From Diplonema papillatum (Eukaryota; Euglenozoa; Diplonemea; Diplonemida; Diplonemidae), in NCBI GenBank assembly GCA_030068145.1, contig JAPJBO010000556.1:62001-126000 (forward strand): a DNA stretch of 64,000 bases, in the 5' to 3' direction. Within the stretch, counting starts at the first letter, position 1, and every line of letters begins with the position of its first letter. Shown piece by piece: positions 30,217 through 41,762 of the stretch. The position numbers were made by a program, and so were the translations under genes. Below the pieces are notes generated by a model, which worked only from the letters and a program-made list of their open reading frames with translations, had not been told where the DNA came from and searched no databases.

Positions 30217-30545
30217 TCGCCCTGCTTCGGGCCTGCAGGCCGCGAAGACGGCGGAGTTCTCGTTCGCGTACGAGATGCACGGGAGGGGCATCTTCGGAAC
30301 ATACGGCCTCGAGATCAGCACGAATGACGGGGCGTCGTGGGCCAGCCTGTGGAGCATCAGCACCTCGCAGGGCGACATGTGGCACACGAAGGTCATCGAC
30401 CTGGCATCGTACCTGGGCTCCGTCATCCGCCTGCGGTTCAACAGGGTCACAGGCGCAGCCGGAGACTACGAAACCGACGCCTGCCTCGACATGGTCAAGC
30501 TCACCGTCACGTAAACACTGCGAACAGCATACGGGGGGTCTTTTT
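30217..30545 (+). pseudogene. Duplicate of the astacin terminal exon end
   Basis: From GCCGCGAAGACGGCGGAG to the stop and CACTGCGAACAGCATA it repeats 29637-29930 almost exactly, keeping the TAA. It is preceded by GGGCCTGCAG, which could act as a splice acceptor. As a separate gene it has no start. Confidence 0.85.
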
Positions 30546-30802
30546 TCGCGTCACTGAAAAACAGGGGTTATCGTTACCGTAATCGGAATATTGTTGAACT
30601 GGACTAGAACTGGATGGAACGGGTGAATGACAGACCGGGTAAAACCTGGGGGTCTCCCAGGTAGTCTCCTGCGTGACTGCACTAGTGGGGGTCCTGCAGC
30701 GGTCGAGCTGAGTATTGAGCACCCCAAGGCGCTGGCAAGCACCGGGGTCGCGATGTTCAGTAAAGTACGCAAAGCACGCAAAGTCGCAAACCCCGAAAGA
30801 AA
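30546..30802. other. Spacer, no gene seen
   Basis: Contains GGTAAAACCTGGGGGTCTCC, which reappears inverted near 31075-31105 (GGTGTCCCAGGTTTTACCC). Confidence 0.5.
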
Positions 30803-30925
30803 ATTAGTATGGCGCTTCCGTTTGTTTGTGCGCACTAGCGGCTTTTCACCTGATTTGGTGAGTTGCTTTTAGTGCGCTGCCAACTACTAATTTTTAGTAC
30901 CAACAATACATTGTTAACACAAAAA
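30803..30925 (-). repeat. Family D repeat
   Basis: Reverse-strand copy: AAAATTAGTATGGCGCTTCC, CACCTGATTTGGTG, then GCCAACTACTAATTTTTAGT and CAATACATTG. The inverted AAAATTAGTA ends are clear here. Confidence 0.85.
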
Positions 30926-31395
30926 TCTTGCACTCTAAAAAATTCTTCTGGTGTCAGTCGCAACACTTACAAACTTGGCAAGCCGTAGTTAAAGTGTAAT
31001 CATCCCTACTGCCTCACAGCCTCAATGGTCAACCGAGACCAATAAACGCTAAACACGCTGACACAGCCCCATTTTGGGGGGGTGTCCCAGGTTTTACCCG
31101 GTTCAACATTAATCCAATTACGGTAGGGGATAATTCCTGTGACCGAGTACTTGGAAAAGGTGTGCATGGAAATACCCCCAAAAACTTCACTCTAAAAAGA
31201 GTGGGTTCACTCCCTGCTCTCAATCATCTCTTGGGTCTTTTTTTTTTTTTTTTTTTTGAAAGTATGCCAATACTGCAGGGAATAGTTGACTAGACCTCTT
31301 GAGTTTGTGCTGACCACGAGTAGGGGAGTCGGGAGAACCTACAAAGCCAAAAGCAGGACCGACCCGCCCGTTCGTGAGAAAAAGCGAAGAATAAA
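30926..31395. other. Spacer with an E fragment and a repeat shared with 36147-36287
   Basis: 31020-31062 carries TCAATGGTCAACCGAGACC (family E). 31236-31390 (GACTAGACCTCTTGAGTTTG to GCGAAGAATAAAAACACC) matches 36147-36287. A 20 bp poly-T run is at 31237-31257. Confidence 0.7.
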
Positions 31396-31600
31396 AACAC
31401 CTGCTTTGTAGGAAATACTTGAGGAGGCTGCCAGCTGCAAACGATCAAAGAAGGTAAATGTGCTGTAGCCCACACGAAACACAGGTGAATCTGGGTTTAG
31501 TGGCGGGCGTAAGCGTTCAACAAAAAAGACCCACTTTGTAGTTGTATTGTTTCTCCCCCTCTAGCCTCCTTCGAAGTAAGCACAAGGCAGGAGTATTTTT
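31396..31600 (+). repeat. Family B1 repeat
   Basis: ACACCTGCTTTGTAGGAAAT to AAGGCAGGAGTATTTTT. The right end has lost the CCCTCG. Confidence 0.85.
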
Positions 31601-32471
31601 GACCCATGTGGCCGGCCACCTTTGACCCAATATATGAGGTGGGCTTGCGGTGTAACTCTGCAGACCAAGCCTGCGGCGTTTTATTGAACACGTCGACCTT
31701 GGCCACACCGTTTTTCTGGGCAGCTTTGGTGTTGTGTCTTGTGAAAGGGGCTGGAAATTGTCACGATCTCTCCTTGTCTTTTGCTTGGTTGGTCAGATTT
31801 ATTTCACCAAATGCTGAGGCACAACACGCATGACCCGGAAGGTGTGACTGACATTCTTTGTTCCTGTTGGTTCGGGCTAGTTGAGGAGTGCTACCTTTTG
31901 CCGGAATATTACTAGTTGTAGAAGCCAGCTCCACCCCGAATTCTCCTGGTGTCGATTCGGGGTGGTCGTGCTCATCTAACCCCTCACAAGTCAAACGGAG
32001 ACTTCAAAAAACCGACCGCTTACTACAAGAAACAGTCTAAAAGAACAGTCCCGAGCATGGCTAGCCATCACTCACAGTGAAGGTGTACACCAAAAGGAAC
32101 AACCCACACCCATAGAGCCCTACTCGCTCGAAGAGAGCCCGACTGTCGACCGTAGACACAAAGCACGGATCCTTAAAACAGTATGGAGCCCTTTTTTTAA
32201 CAAAGATGGAGACCCTCAAAATTCCGGAATCTCAAACGAACTTCAAGCCTAATTTTTAAGCGTGCGCCATAATATTATGTTCAAGGTGAATTTCCCTTAT
32301 AACCCAGAACCATGTAGCCTCTTTCTCGCTCTAAGAGAACCCGTTCATCAACGTCACACAGAGACCCTAAAACCCCGGATTTTCAAGCGAACTTTAACTC
32401 CATAAAAAGACGTGGGGAGCCCAAGAACACTCCCCCAACCTGGTGAGATCTTGGTGTCGGTCACAAATTGT
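31601..32471. other. Spacer with a repeat shared with 59190-59262 and a diverged A copy
   Basis: 31755-31832 (AATTGTCACGATCTCTCCTT to TGCTGAGGCACAACACGCA) matches 59.2 kb. 32044-32410 is a diverged reverse family A copy (CATGGCTAGCCATCACTC and GAGACCCTAAAACCCCGG). No gene is recognised. Confidence 0.65.
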
Positions 32472-32754
32472 TTTACATAAGCGCCAGCTTGAAAGGAAAT
32501 GCTCGACGATGCTGCCCGACAAAGAACAGAAGGGATCCCAAGTGCTGGAACTACCGAACCACGTGTTGAACGGACGTGAGGTCCCTACACGACAAATCAC
32601 ACAACAACACAACAGGTCAAGAAATCCTGAGTGAGAAAACAACACACGGTGGTGTAAGCGAAGAACAAATCAGATTTTGTTTGTATTGTATTTGCCCCTT
32701 ACCTCTATATTTCCCCCCTTCCATTCGGAGTCGAAGCAGCTACGTCGAGTATTT
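32472..32754 (+). repeat. Family B2 repeat, full length
   Basis: ACATAAGCGCCAGCTTGAAA to GCTACGTCGAGTATTTT, about 283 bp, with GGTGGTGTAAGCGAAGAACA and a pyrimidine-rich 3' half. Confidence 0.9.
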
Positions 32755-32755
32755 T

Positions 32756-32935
32756 CAAACCTGACTTGCCAAAGCAAGCAAGTAAAAGTGTACACGAAAG
32801 AAGCCATGCACGCCCCCCCCAAACCCACCCAGTACATATTAGCTGTAAAAGAACCCATTCGACGAAGGTCACCCGGAGACTCTAAAATCCCGGATTCTCA
32901 AGCGAACTAGAACTCTAAAAAAAAACGTGAGAACC
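32756..32935 (+). repeat. Family K repeat (partner 45207-45390)
   Basis: CTGACTTGCCAAAGCAAGC, CACCCAGTACATATTAGCTG and GGTCACCCGGAGACTCTAAA are shared. The tail resembles the tail of family A. Confidence 0.85.
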
Positions 32936-33100
32936 CTTGACGATTCCACAACAAGTTGGTGGCGTGAGGACCCTGCCCCCTCCCCCACCCTCCTTCCTAA
33001 TTATTGCCCGATTATTCTTCCTCCCACACACCATCAACTACACACCTATTCGTACGAAATCACTTCGCGGTTGCAGGTTATTTGCACTATTTGAAGCATA
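32936..33100. other. Spacer
   Basis: Nothing recognised. Confidence 0.5.
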
Positions 33101-33560
33101 CCCATGCTGATGAAGATCCCTAAAGCAATCCTGCCAAGATCTTCACTTTAGAGCCAGGATCAAAAGTGACAATCCCCGTCAAGATCTTCACTTCGGATCC
33201 TGAAGATCTCCGAAGTGAAAATAACACAAATAACGCTTGAACAATTCCCTTAAGGTGAAGATGATCTCAAGAGAAGATGCTGTGTGCGTGCCGGTTGATT
33301 GTTTTCCTACTCGCATATACCCGGTTTCATTTGCTGCTGTCGACGGCTTTTTCGGCCTTCATTGTAGCGCAACCCGCAAGATTGCTCTGCGAACAACGCC
33401 CTGCGCTGGAGGGTCCGTCAAACGGCTTCTGAAGCGGCCAAAGAGGTTGGGTTTGGAGTGAGCATCATGTTTGACTCTAGAGTGAAGATCCTGATTTTCT
33501 GTTCTGAAAGAGATCCCTGAAGCGAAGTCTTTTAGACCCAAAAGTCTTCAATTTTGAAGA
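33101..33560. repeat. Cluster of GAAGATC/GATCTTC words around a D-related core
   Basis: AAGATCTTCACTT, GAAGATCTCCGAAGTGAA, GTGAAGATGATCTC, GTGAAGATCCTG and CTTCAATTTTGAAG are packed on both sides of a segment (33300-33460) that contains the reverse of the D-related CGCAACCCGCAAGATTG. The layout suggests a fold-back element with imperfect arms. Confidence 0.55.
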
Positions 33561-33563
33561 CCG

Positions 33564-33855
33564 TACACCCCGGACTTCAGCAGCCATACACTAAGTCAAT
33601 GCGGGAGTGAAAACGTGCGGGAGCTCCCGCGTTGCGGGAGTGCCACTCCCGCATTGAGGGGGTCCCACTCCCTCATTGTCAAAGTGCCACTCCCGCATTG
33701 ACGGAGTGCCACTCCCTCATTGACAGAATGCCACTCCCGCATTGGTCCCACTCCCTCATTGACGGAGTGCCACTCCCGCATTGAGGGAGTGAGGCCGACC
33801 GCACAAACGACCGCAAAACCACTCCCGCAATCCGGAGTGGGAGTCCGGGGTGTAC
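33564..33855. mobile_element. MITE with internal 23 bp minisatellite
   Basis: Ends GTACACCCCGGACT and AGTCCGGGGTGTAC are perfect inverted repeats 292 bp apart. The interior repeats GCCACTCCCGCATTGA-like units about eight times with alternate CATTGA/TCATTG forms. A related end lies at 49088-49104 (GAAGTCCGGGGTGCA). No transposase. Confidence 0.8.
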
Positions 33856-34195
33856 CTAAAGTAACGATCCTCTGAGTTCAGACCAGCCCTCAGCAAGCTG
33901 GATTTCACCGTATGGCTATTATAAGGCTACAAGGAAAAAAAAAACAAAAAAAAAAAATGAGATGCAGAAAAAAAAAAAAAAAAAAAAAAAAGCTGTCCAC
34001 ACCGATGCTCACCCCCTTCCCCTCCTTTTTTTGAACCAGAACCCATTTCTTTGGACGAAAGCTCACACGCGGAGACTTTAAAATCAAGGAGTCCCAGGCG
34101 AATGTTCGTTCGCCCCTTGGGAGGTGCATGGGCTTGCCTGCCAGGCCCAGCCTCAGAAGCTGGAGTTAAAGAGGGTGCCCAAGTCACACCCGAAA
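33856..34195. other. Spacer with long A tracts
   Basis: Poly-A runs at 33936-33957 and 33968-33991. No gene is seen. Confidence 0.6.
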
Positions 34196-34422
34196 AGGTT
34201 GTAGAACGTGGGGGGCCCAAGACTACACTCCACGCAGGAATGTACTTGGTGTCGGTCACAAACAGTCCCGGACATGGCTAGCCATAACCCATAACGAAAG
34301 CGTGCACCAGAATATACAACCCGTAACCATACAGCCCTTTCTTGCTCTAAGAGAACCCACTCATGAATGGTCACACGGAGACCCTGAAACCCCGGAATTT
34401 CAAGCGAACTTTAACTATGATA
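34196..34422 (-). repeat. Family A repeat
   Basis: GGTTGTAGAACGTGGGGGGC to TTCAAGCGAACTTTAACTAT, opposite in orientation to copy 1. Confidence 0.85.
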
Positions 34423-34461
34423 AACGGCTGGTGCTACAACCGAAGATGCATGGAAACCACA

Positions 34462-34700
34462 CCCTAAAAGCGGGTGTGGCCCCCGTCCTTTTTTTGTGTA
34501 AGCACCCGCTTTGTAGGTTATGCTTGAGGAGACTGCCAGTTGCGATAGATCAAAGGAGGTAAATGTGCTGTGGCCCACACGAAACACAGGTAAATCTGGG
34601 TTCAGTGGCGGGCAACAAAAATACCCACTTTGTAGTTATATTGTTTTCTCCCCCTCTTGCCTCCTTCGAAATGAGCACAAGGCAATCCCTCGAGTATTTT
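34462..34700 (+). repeat. Family B1 repeat with extended left end
   Basis: AAAAGCGGGTGTGGCCCCCG pairs with CACCCGCTTT to form an extra hairpin before the usual start. The GGTGTGGCCCCC-TTTTTTT-GTGTAAGCACC order parallels the first bases of astacin intron 1. Confidence 0.8.
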
Positions 34701-35420
34701 TTAACCCCAGCTTCTGAGGCTAGACTCCACTGTGCACGAAGCTGTCCCCACCGTTTCGAATCAAGACTCCCTTCCACCATTTGAGCCAATTCACCCCCTG
34801 CCCGATCGAATGTTGTCGAGCCTTGTAGTCTTCGGGCCAGAATGCGAAGAAGCTGTGGCGATAATCTGCATCGCCGGCGTCGCGGTTATCTCTTAGTCAG
34901 TCGTCTTCTGAACCATGGTTAAGAAGACGACTGAAAGCATAGACACAAAAATAGCCCAAAGCATCTGCAGAATATCACGAAAAGCCTCTAGGCAAAAACC
35001 CGTTTTCACATCTCTTCGCACGTGATGTGTCATGCTTTCGCCTCTTCAGCTCGTCTTGATCGTCGCGCTCAGGCGCGCGCTTTGGTGCTTCGCTTCTCCT
35101 TCGACTGCTCGTCCAGCTTCATCGGTAGCGCGTCGATAGTTGCTTCCTTACGGTGCTTGGGCGATAGCCGTGTCGTTTTCAATGGAACCGCCGAGGTTGA
35201 TTGCCGCTTCTTCGTCTTTGGCCCCGAGGCCGGGTCCGCAATTCTAGCGTTATTTGGATATAAGCGAAACGACAAAAAAAAAAAAAATTGACTTTTGGAT
35301 ACAAGCGAATTTCCCTTTTTTAAAAAGAAGGTGAAAAGAAACAATCGAGCACCGATACAAAAAGAAGCGGCAAGCCGCCAGTGCCAAAAAAGGCACCCCC
35401 TACACCCACCTACCTGACCC
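34701..35420. other. Spacer with a repeat shared with 13855-13965
   Basis: 34913-35012 is the partner of the intronic repeat at 13.9 kb. 35022-35291 has an 89-codon ORF without recognisable features. Poly-A is at 35274-35287. Confidence 0.55.
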
Positions 35421-35585
35421 TATTTCCGACGGGGCACCTACAGATTGATTCTGGGTGGGGCTGTGGCATGGTCGGCAAGGGCGTACCCCCCAATGATACC
35501 TTGGGTCGATTTTCCAACCGTCATGGGTAACGAATTTTCTGACCTCCAAGAGTGGCAATGGAAGGATACGTCACGAGTTGTTTGC
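35421..35585 (+). repeat. Repeat shared with 46363-46475
   Basis: TTCCGACGGGGCACCTACAG, TACCCCCCAATGATACCTTG and GGATACGTCACGAG correspond to the stretch next to the piggyBac-like MITE. Confidence 0.75.
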
Positions 35586-35700
35586 GTTAACAATGCATTG
35601 TTGGTGCTAAAAATTAGTAGTTGGCAGCGTACTACATGAAACTTACCAAAGCAGGTGAGTTCCGCTAGTGCGCACAAACAAGAAATTAGTATGGAGCTTT
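35586..35700 (+). repeat. Family D repeat
   Basis: AACAATGCATTGTTGGTGCT, TAGTTGGCAGCGTACTACA, CTTACCAAAGCAGGTGAG and GCGCACAAACAAGAAATTAG. Confidence 0.85.
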
Positions 35701-37825
35701 CTACGAACTACTTCTACAAATGTGTCCGGCTCGTCGGAATAGGGTTGAGGGTCGAGATCTCGTTCGTTAACGGAATCGACCTGACAAACCACACCACCGG
35801 AGTGGCCATGCACCACCACACAGTCCATCGAGCACGAGCTCTCAATCTGTCAATCCTTGAGATCGCCCCGACCTAGTAAAATCCCCCGTGTCGAATTCGC
35901 TGAGCTGCATGTTCCACGCCTGGTGGTGCCATTCCGTGGCTTCCTTTAAATTTCAGCCTTGCCAATGTGCGTCCTCCCTGAACCCATACTCTTTGATTCT
36001 TGTTCAGGGAGTGCCGTGGAAGTCAAAATTATTGAAATATGCTGTCATAGAAGACAGTTGAAAACGAGCCGCCAGTTAAGAGGGCGGGTTGGAGAATGTA
36101 GTCATAAAAGGCATTTTGAAAGCATGCCGCCATAAGCGACGTTTTTTTTTTTTGAAAGTATGCCACTCGACTAGACCTCTTGAGTTTGTGCTAACCACGA
36201 ATTGGGAGTCGGGAGAACCTACAAAGCCAAAAGCAGGACCGACCCCCCCGTTCGTGAGAAAAAGCGAAGAATAAAAACACCTTCTTTTTTCCATCTATCT
36301 TTGTCAAGAGCTGCAACTCAACTATTCTTGGATTTATGCTGCCATGAAGACGGAGTGACGATCTTTCGCGCCAAAAGGGAAGAAAAAAAAAAACGAAAGA
36401 AGGTACCGTGGGAAAACCGACGACAACAAACAAGCAAGCAACACGAAGCAATAGTGCTACCGATCGATATTCTCTCCTGCACCCCACTTCCCTCTCCCGC
36501 TCATGATGGTCCGCCTACTACGTCCGCGTCTTAAGACCAGGGGAAAACGAAGCGCCAACGCACGGTGTTTAGAGCGCATTCTTTCGAAAACCTTCCATTC
36601 CAAGCGCGTTCTGGCGTTCCTTGCCCACTCCTCTTTCACTGCCTAACCGGAGACTGAAATACCAGCCATTCGCACACTTTGTCCCCTTGCGGACGATGCA
36701 ACCAAGCCGCGAAGCATTTCGCCTGTTCGGGGGGAACGTTGGAGAAAGAAATTCGTGTGCGCTCGGTTTGCGAAGGCTTGCAACGATCCTTTGCAAACTT
36801 CAGGCAGCAACGGCGTGCATCGTCGACCTCCCCGCGAAGAAACCAACCGAGAAGAGAAGCCTCAATGGTCAACCGGAGACCCGAAACCGCCGAGCTTCTA
36901 AACCACAATAGCGCGGGGGGTCCGAGATCGCTTTACTCGCGGACGTGAACTCCGTGTCGATCGCAAGAACCATCGAGACACATAGGAAATAAGAGCGCGC
37001 GCTAAAATAAGTCGAATAGTTGGCAATAGGCAACAAAGACACGCGCACAAGCACACGTACTGCCACTACAGCAGATACGATGGCCACCCGAAGACTATAA
37101 AACCTCGGATCCCTTAGTGAACTTGCACTCTAAACAAAAAGCTCGTCCAGTTCCGGTTCTTTTTCGACAACAAGCATGCGCGTGGGGGGCCCAAGACTAA
37201 GTTCAAAGCGAATTTCTTCTTGGTGTCAGTCGCAACACTTACAAACCTGGCTAGCCGTAGTTAAAGTGTGTAATCATACCTACTACCCTCATACTACCCG
37301 CCTCACAGCCTCAATGGTCAACCGGAGACCCTAAAACACCGAACCTCTAAACCACAATAAACGCTAAAAATTCAAAGCGACTTTCATCTCGGTGTCGGTC
37401 GCAGCAGTTGCAAACTTGGCTGGCCGTAGTAAAGTGTGTAATTAAGCCTGCATCCCTCACACTACTCGACTCCCAGCCTCAATGGTCAACCGGTGTCCCT
37501 GAAACACCGAACCTCTGAACCACAGTAAGCGTAATAATTTCACCTCTGACGTAGAAGTCGTACGACCGCTGTCCATAGCGGCGAGAATCAAAGGTCGGTA
37601 GAGGTTTGAAGCAAACAATCCAAAGCTTGCAAATCCCTCATCCTCTCAAAGCGCGACACACGTTTTTTTTTTTTTTTTTTTTTTTCGTTTTCTCCTTTTT
37701 CCCCCTTATCATGTCTTTTTTAATGCTATTGTTTGTTTTTGGTTCCTACCGCTCGCCAACCCAAGTGTACTACTAATCTGAAACAATCACCCCTTCTGTC
37801 CCTGCGCATGGGGGTTTTTTTTTGT
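35701..37825. other. 2.1 kb without a recognised gene; E repeats and shared pieces
   Basis: 36147-36287 repeats 31236-31390. E repeats are at 36858-36915, 37308-37372 and 37478-37535, the latter two as a 170 bp tandem with GTAGTTAAAGTGTGTAATC. 36640-36900 is GC-richer with overlapping ORFs on both strands but no motif. Poly-T is at 37665-37685. Confidence 0.6.
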
Positions 37826-38002
37826 AAGGTGACTTTCCCTTGTATCCCACGACTTCAAATTTTGTTCCCTTATATCCCAATAGGACAACAAATTGTGTTC
37901 CCTTATATCCCAACCAACAAATATTTGCCCAAGGCAATCCCATCGGGATAGAAGGGAACAAAATTTCAAGTGTTGGGGGGGGATATAAGGGAATTACACC
38001 TT
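37826..38002. mobile_element. 177 bp MITE-like element
   Basis: AAGGTGACTTTCCCTTGTAT and GGGATATAAGGGAATTACAC are imperfect inverted ends. The interior repeats TTCCCTTATATCCCA. No coding sequence. Confidence 0.7.
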
Positions 38003-38504
38003 CTTTTAAACTTCGAAACACGTGGCATAACATGTGTAAAAGTCAAACATGTGATCACATCAGGGACGTACAGTTAGCAATCTGAACATGATACCTCATG
38101 GAACACCACGCCGTGCTAGTGTCAGTACAAAAAAACCTTATCTCTGAAAAGAAAGCTGGCAGCGTTGGAACCTGCCGTGTAAATACACAAAACAGGTCCT
38201 TCGCATACGCGCACCAAGAAAATACATGACATTTGTTTGTGCGCACTTCCTTCAAACCTGTTTTGTTCATCTAACGGGAGTGAGGATAGTACGCTGCCAT
38301 CGATCTGTTTTTGCTCTTGACAAATTGCATTTGGTAGACACAAAAACAAGCGAACTTTAACTCTAAAAACGTGCGTTCCCATGTTAGCCACATGCCATCA
38401 CTACATAGCCAGTGGGTCGTGTGCCAGACCCACCACTTTTGTTTGCCAAGTCCAAAGTATTGAACTTCTTCGAGACATTGCAATGTGTTCCAAGGTAGGT
38501 ACCA
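38003..38504. other. Spacer with a D-related inverted segment
   Basis: 38150-38300 holds TGGCAGCGTTGGAACCTGCC and, inverted, TTTGTTTGTGCGCACTTCC to GAGGATAGTACGCTGCC; the latter is shared with 44572-44637. No gene. Confidence 0.6.
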
Positions 38505-38742
38505 GGAAAAGCCTGCTACACGGGAGCCGAGCTTCACGTGTTCGGCGGAACTGCAGAGCCACGGGCCTACGGGTCAAGTGGCTACCGATTTCCCAAACTA
38601 CAGTAACGAGGCTTGGCGCACCTTGGGGCTTGGCGCTCGCGCTGAACACAAGCTCGTCGAGACGGTCAGCCGCAGGGCACAGCGGACGGGGTTGTGGCAC
38701 TGTGCTGCCTCCGACTCAAGCTTTGCAAGCTGAGGTTGACCG
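38505..38742 (+). repeat. Partner of the 13545-13770 repeat
   Basis: Carries an open frame to 38733 (NYSNEAWRTLGLGARAEHKL) that is broken in the 13.6 kb copy. It could be an exon of an unrecognised element, but has no known motif. Confidence 0.7.
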
Positions 38743-39974
38743 ACACGTTCCTGGACCCGGTGCGGCCTTTTTCTTCTTCTTCGAGACATTGCAATGTTTT
38801 ACAAAAATGCAAGCCTGAGCAATGAGCGAACCAACACCGTACTGAAGATTATGTCACTGTCACAGTTTGCATGTCCGTGCTTCACATGGAGATCCCTAAC
38901 TCAAGACATGCCAGGTGAAAAAGAAGAAGAACGACCTGAAGAGAGGGCCCAAACTCGGCCTGCTCAAAAAGTGCGGATGCGTCAACGCAACAGTTTTTAG
39001 AGTGACAGTTCGCTTGAAACTCCGGGGTTTTAAAGTAAGGTCACCGGGTGACCTTCGTCGTTAAGGGAAGATATCCTTTGTGCTCTGAGTGTCGTAAGAG
39101 TGGTGGTTACACGAGGTAAGAGGATCGGTGGGTACCTTGGTTGTTGGTCATTGGTGGCTTCGGCCATTGTCCACGTACCTTACTTACGGCAGCGAAAGAG
39201 CGAAGGCATATTTCTTCGAGGCGTTTGCAACGAGCCGTGCCTCTGTTCTTTCGGAAACAACATGGCGCGCGGGAGGGTCGCACCCAATCGGCTCAACTGC
39301 GGTTGATCGAGGGTGACATCAATTGCACTTATCGGTGTATGTCTTGGCTCTGGGAACGATGAAGACCGCGGCCAGACGCGATAGTCAATGGGAATTGCAG
39401 AAGCATAAGACTCATCAGGTCGTCGAACGCATTAGCGGGCTGGGTTCGCCCATGCCCATCAGCAGTTGAGTGTCGCTTGAAAATCTAGTCTCTCAGACTG
39501 CGTTCGACTCTCGATTCGACGATGATTGGCTTGCTGATCATTATCGATCATGTGGAACGTGTTGGTCACCGTCGTTCAAAGGATTCGCTAACAAACAAAT
39601 ATTTTGTCGGTTTGCGGGTTTGCGGGTCACTCTCCCTATTTTGCCGGAATTTTGTGTAAATTGCTGGGAGTCCTGTCTTGATTCATTGTGGTCGAAAAAG
39701 AAATAGAGCATAGGTGGGCTCACCTGCCAGTGTTGCATGTCTTTGCCTCTGCCTCCTCTCCGGCCTCAAACCCTTCAGTGTCGCGGTGGCAAGCAACAGC
39801 AGGATCTGCCGACCGGAATCCCCGGTACTGCGGTTGATTCCCCAGATGAATCTGCAGAAAAGGTAGTACGCGTACTGCTTTCAGCATGTGTACAAAAAGA
39901 AACGAAGAAAATTAACGTGCTGGAATCAGTACGTTCAGCATGCTGAACGTAAGGCCTGAGCACAGCTAGGAAGA
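38743..39974. other. 1.2 kb without a recognised gene
   Basis: Only short ORFs (up to 78 codons). 39000-39060 resembles the A/K tail in reverse (GTTCGCTTGAAACTCCGGGG). Confidence 0.5.
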
Positions 39975-40305
39975 CCACTCGATCACGAAACCCAAGCACT
40001 ACTCTACGAGAAAATACAAAAAAAAACGCGGACAACAGACCGGTACGGGCTACAAGGCAACCCCTGCTCAACTTAAAGAACTCAATGCTCAACTTGTAGA
40101 ACGTGGGGGGCCCAAGACTACACTCCACGAAGGAATGTACTTGGTGTCGGTCACAAACAGTCCCGGACATGGCTAGCCATAACCCATAACGAAAGCGTGC
40201 ACTAAATATGCAACCCGTAACCACATAGCCCTTTCTTGCTTTAAGAGAACCCATTCATGAAGGAGACCCTAAAACCCCGGAATCTTCAAGCGAACTTTAA
40301 CTCTA
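39975..40305 (-). repeat. Family A repeat, long copy
   Basis: Begins GAAACCCAAGCACTACTCTA and ends CTTCAAGCGAACTTTAACTC. With 56095-56399 it defines the family length of about 310 bp. Confidence 0.9.
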
Positions 40306-40520
40306 AAAGCGTGGGTAGCTAGCACAGCTAGGAAGACCACCCAACAAGACGACAGGACCAGCTATACCCACACCCAAGAAGAGAACACAAACCCGCCTTG
40401 GCTGCCGACCGTAGACGTAGAACACGGATCCTTACAACTCGAAACAGTCTGGATAGCTGCATGTAATACGCTCCCAACCTGGTAATGCAACGTGAACACA
40501 GCGTCCTGATGCTTTATTTT
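40306..40520. other. Spacer
   Basis: Nothing recognised beyond a short TAGCACAGCTAGGAAGACCA also present near 39960. Confidence 0.5.
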
Positions 40521-40765
40521 ACACTCGTCGCCACTGGCAGGCTACCTCGAGAATTTCTACGAAGCAGGTGCGTGTACCAAAAAGCAACCGTTCTTTTGGT
40601 ACAAGCGCCTGCTTTGTTGGTACAAGCGCCTGCTTTGTAGAAATTCTCGAGGAGGCTGCCAGTTGAGACGACGCGTAGAAGAATGGAGGTAGCACACGAC
40701 CAGACCGACAGAGACCACCGCAAGATTCCCTTGCCTTTTTCCTCATTCCTTAATAACAGCACACC
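40521..40765. repeat. Inverted pair of B-like ends joined to a C fragment
   Basis: GGCAGGCTACCTCGAGAATT at 40536 faces AATTCTCGAGGAGGCTGCC at 40638, with GGTACAAGCGCCTGCTTTG repeated between. It is followed by a shortened family C piece (GAATGGAGGTAGCAC). Confidence 0.75.
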
Positions 40766-41762
40766 CTGTTCGATGCGGATTCTATTGAAATTAGGGACAT
40801 AAAATAAGCGAATGCAACCGACACCTACCGGGTAGACAGAACCCCAACCAAAGGATTCAACCGCCTCTGGGTGGGTTAGTCTCACATCTGACACTTGCTG
40901 TCGTAGACTTAGAAAAAGGCGAAAAAAACAAAAAAAACAAAAAATAAGTGAGAACCCCGCTTCTGAACACGAAAACAATCCAAAAAAAAAAAAAAAAAAA
41001 CAAAACACAAAAAACAACAAGTGAAACCGCACTCGATTCCAGCTTTTTCGAGCGAGAATCGCCCTGCTCCCCCCCAGGCATCTTGTTAAGAATCATCCAT
41101 CCATCCATCAGCCGGCTAGGCTATTTTCACTGTGGAGGGGGGAGACGCTACCTGTCACACTCTAAGGTGGTCACCACGGTGGGCGGTCAGAAAAAAAAAA
41201 AAAAAGACTTTTGGGCCCAAATACCCCAAATACCACAAAATTTTTCTGGGCCCACTTTGGGCTGACCATTTCACCTTCGAAGAATTTGACCACCCAGCCT
41301 CCAAGGCAACTGCAGAAGGGGGGGAAGGGGGTCTGGTTTATCCGGCCATCCGGCCAAAGTGGCTGATCCTTAACAAGAGCGCTGCTCCCCCCGCCCTTCC
41401 TTCAGATTTTGTACGCCTTTCACCAGAAACATGCAAGTGGGGCAACGGCAAGGTATGGAAGGGCTTGATTGTCCAATTCCTTATTCTCCAAACGTTTCAA
41501 CCCCTTTTCGTCCACTTGCCGCGCCCCCAGTGACTGTCTGTTTGGCGTGGGTATTTAAACAAAGAAACCCCTCAATGGTCAACCGGAGACCCTCAAAACA
41601 CCGAACCTCTAAACCACAATAAATGCTAAAAACAACAACAATAACGGCAAACAATCAACCAACCAACCAATACAAAACTTCTCGGCCGGGAGAGAGAAGC
41701 CCCACCAAGGGAATCGACTGCCTCCTGATGAGCTGGTCCGCCAGTTGCTGTTGTTTTCATTT
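40766..41762. other. 1 kb without a recognised gene
   Basis: A-rich runs at 40980-41000 and 41190-41205. Family E at 41568-41632. A 133-codon plus-strand ORF (41132-41533) has no motif I recognise. Confidence 0.5.
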
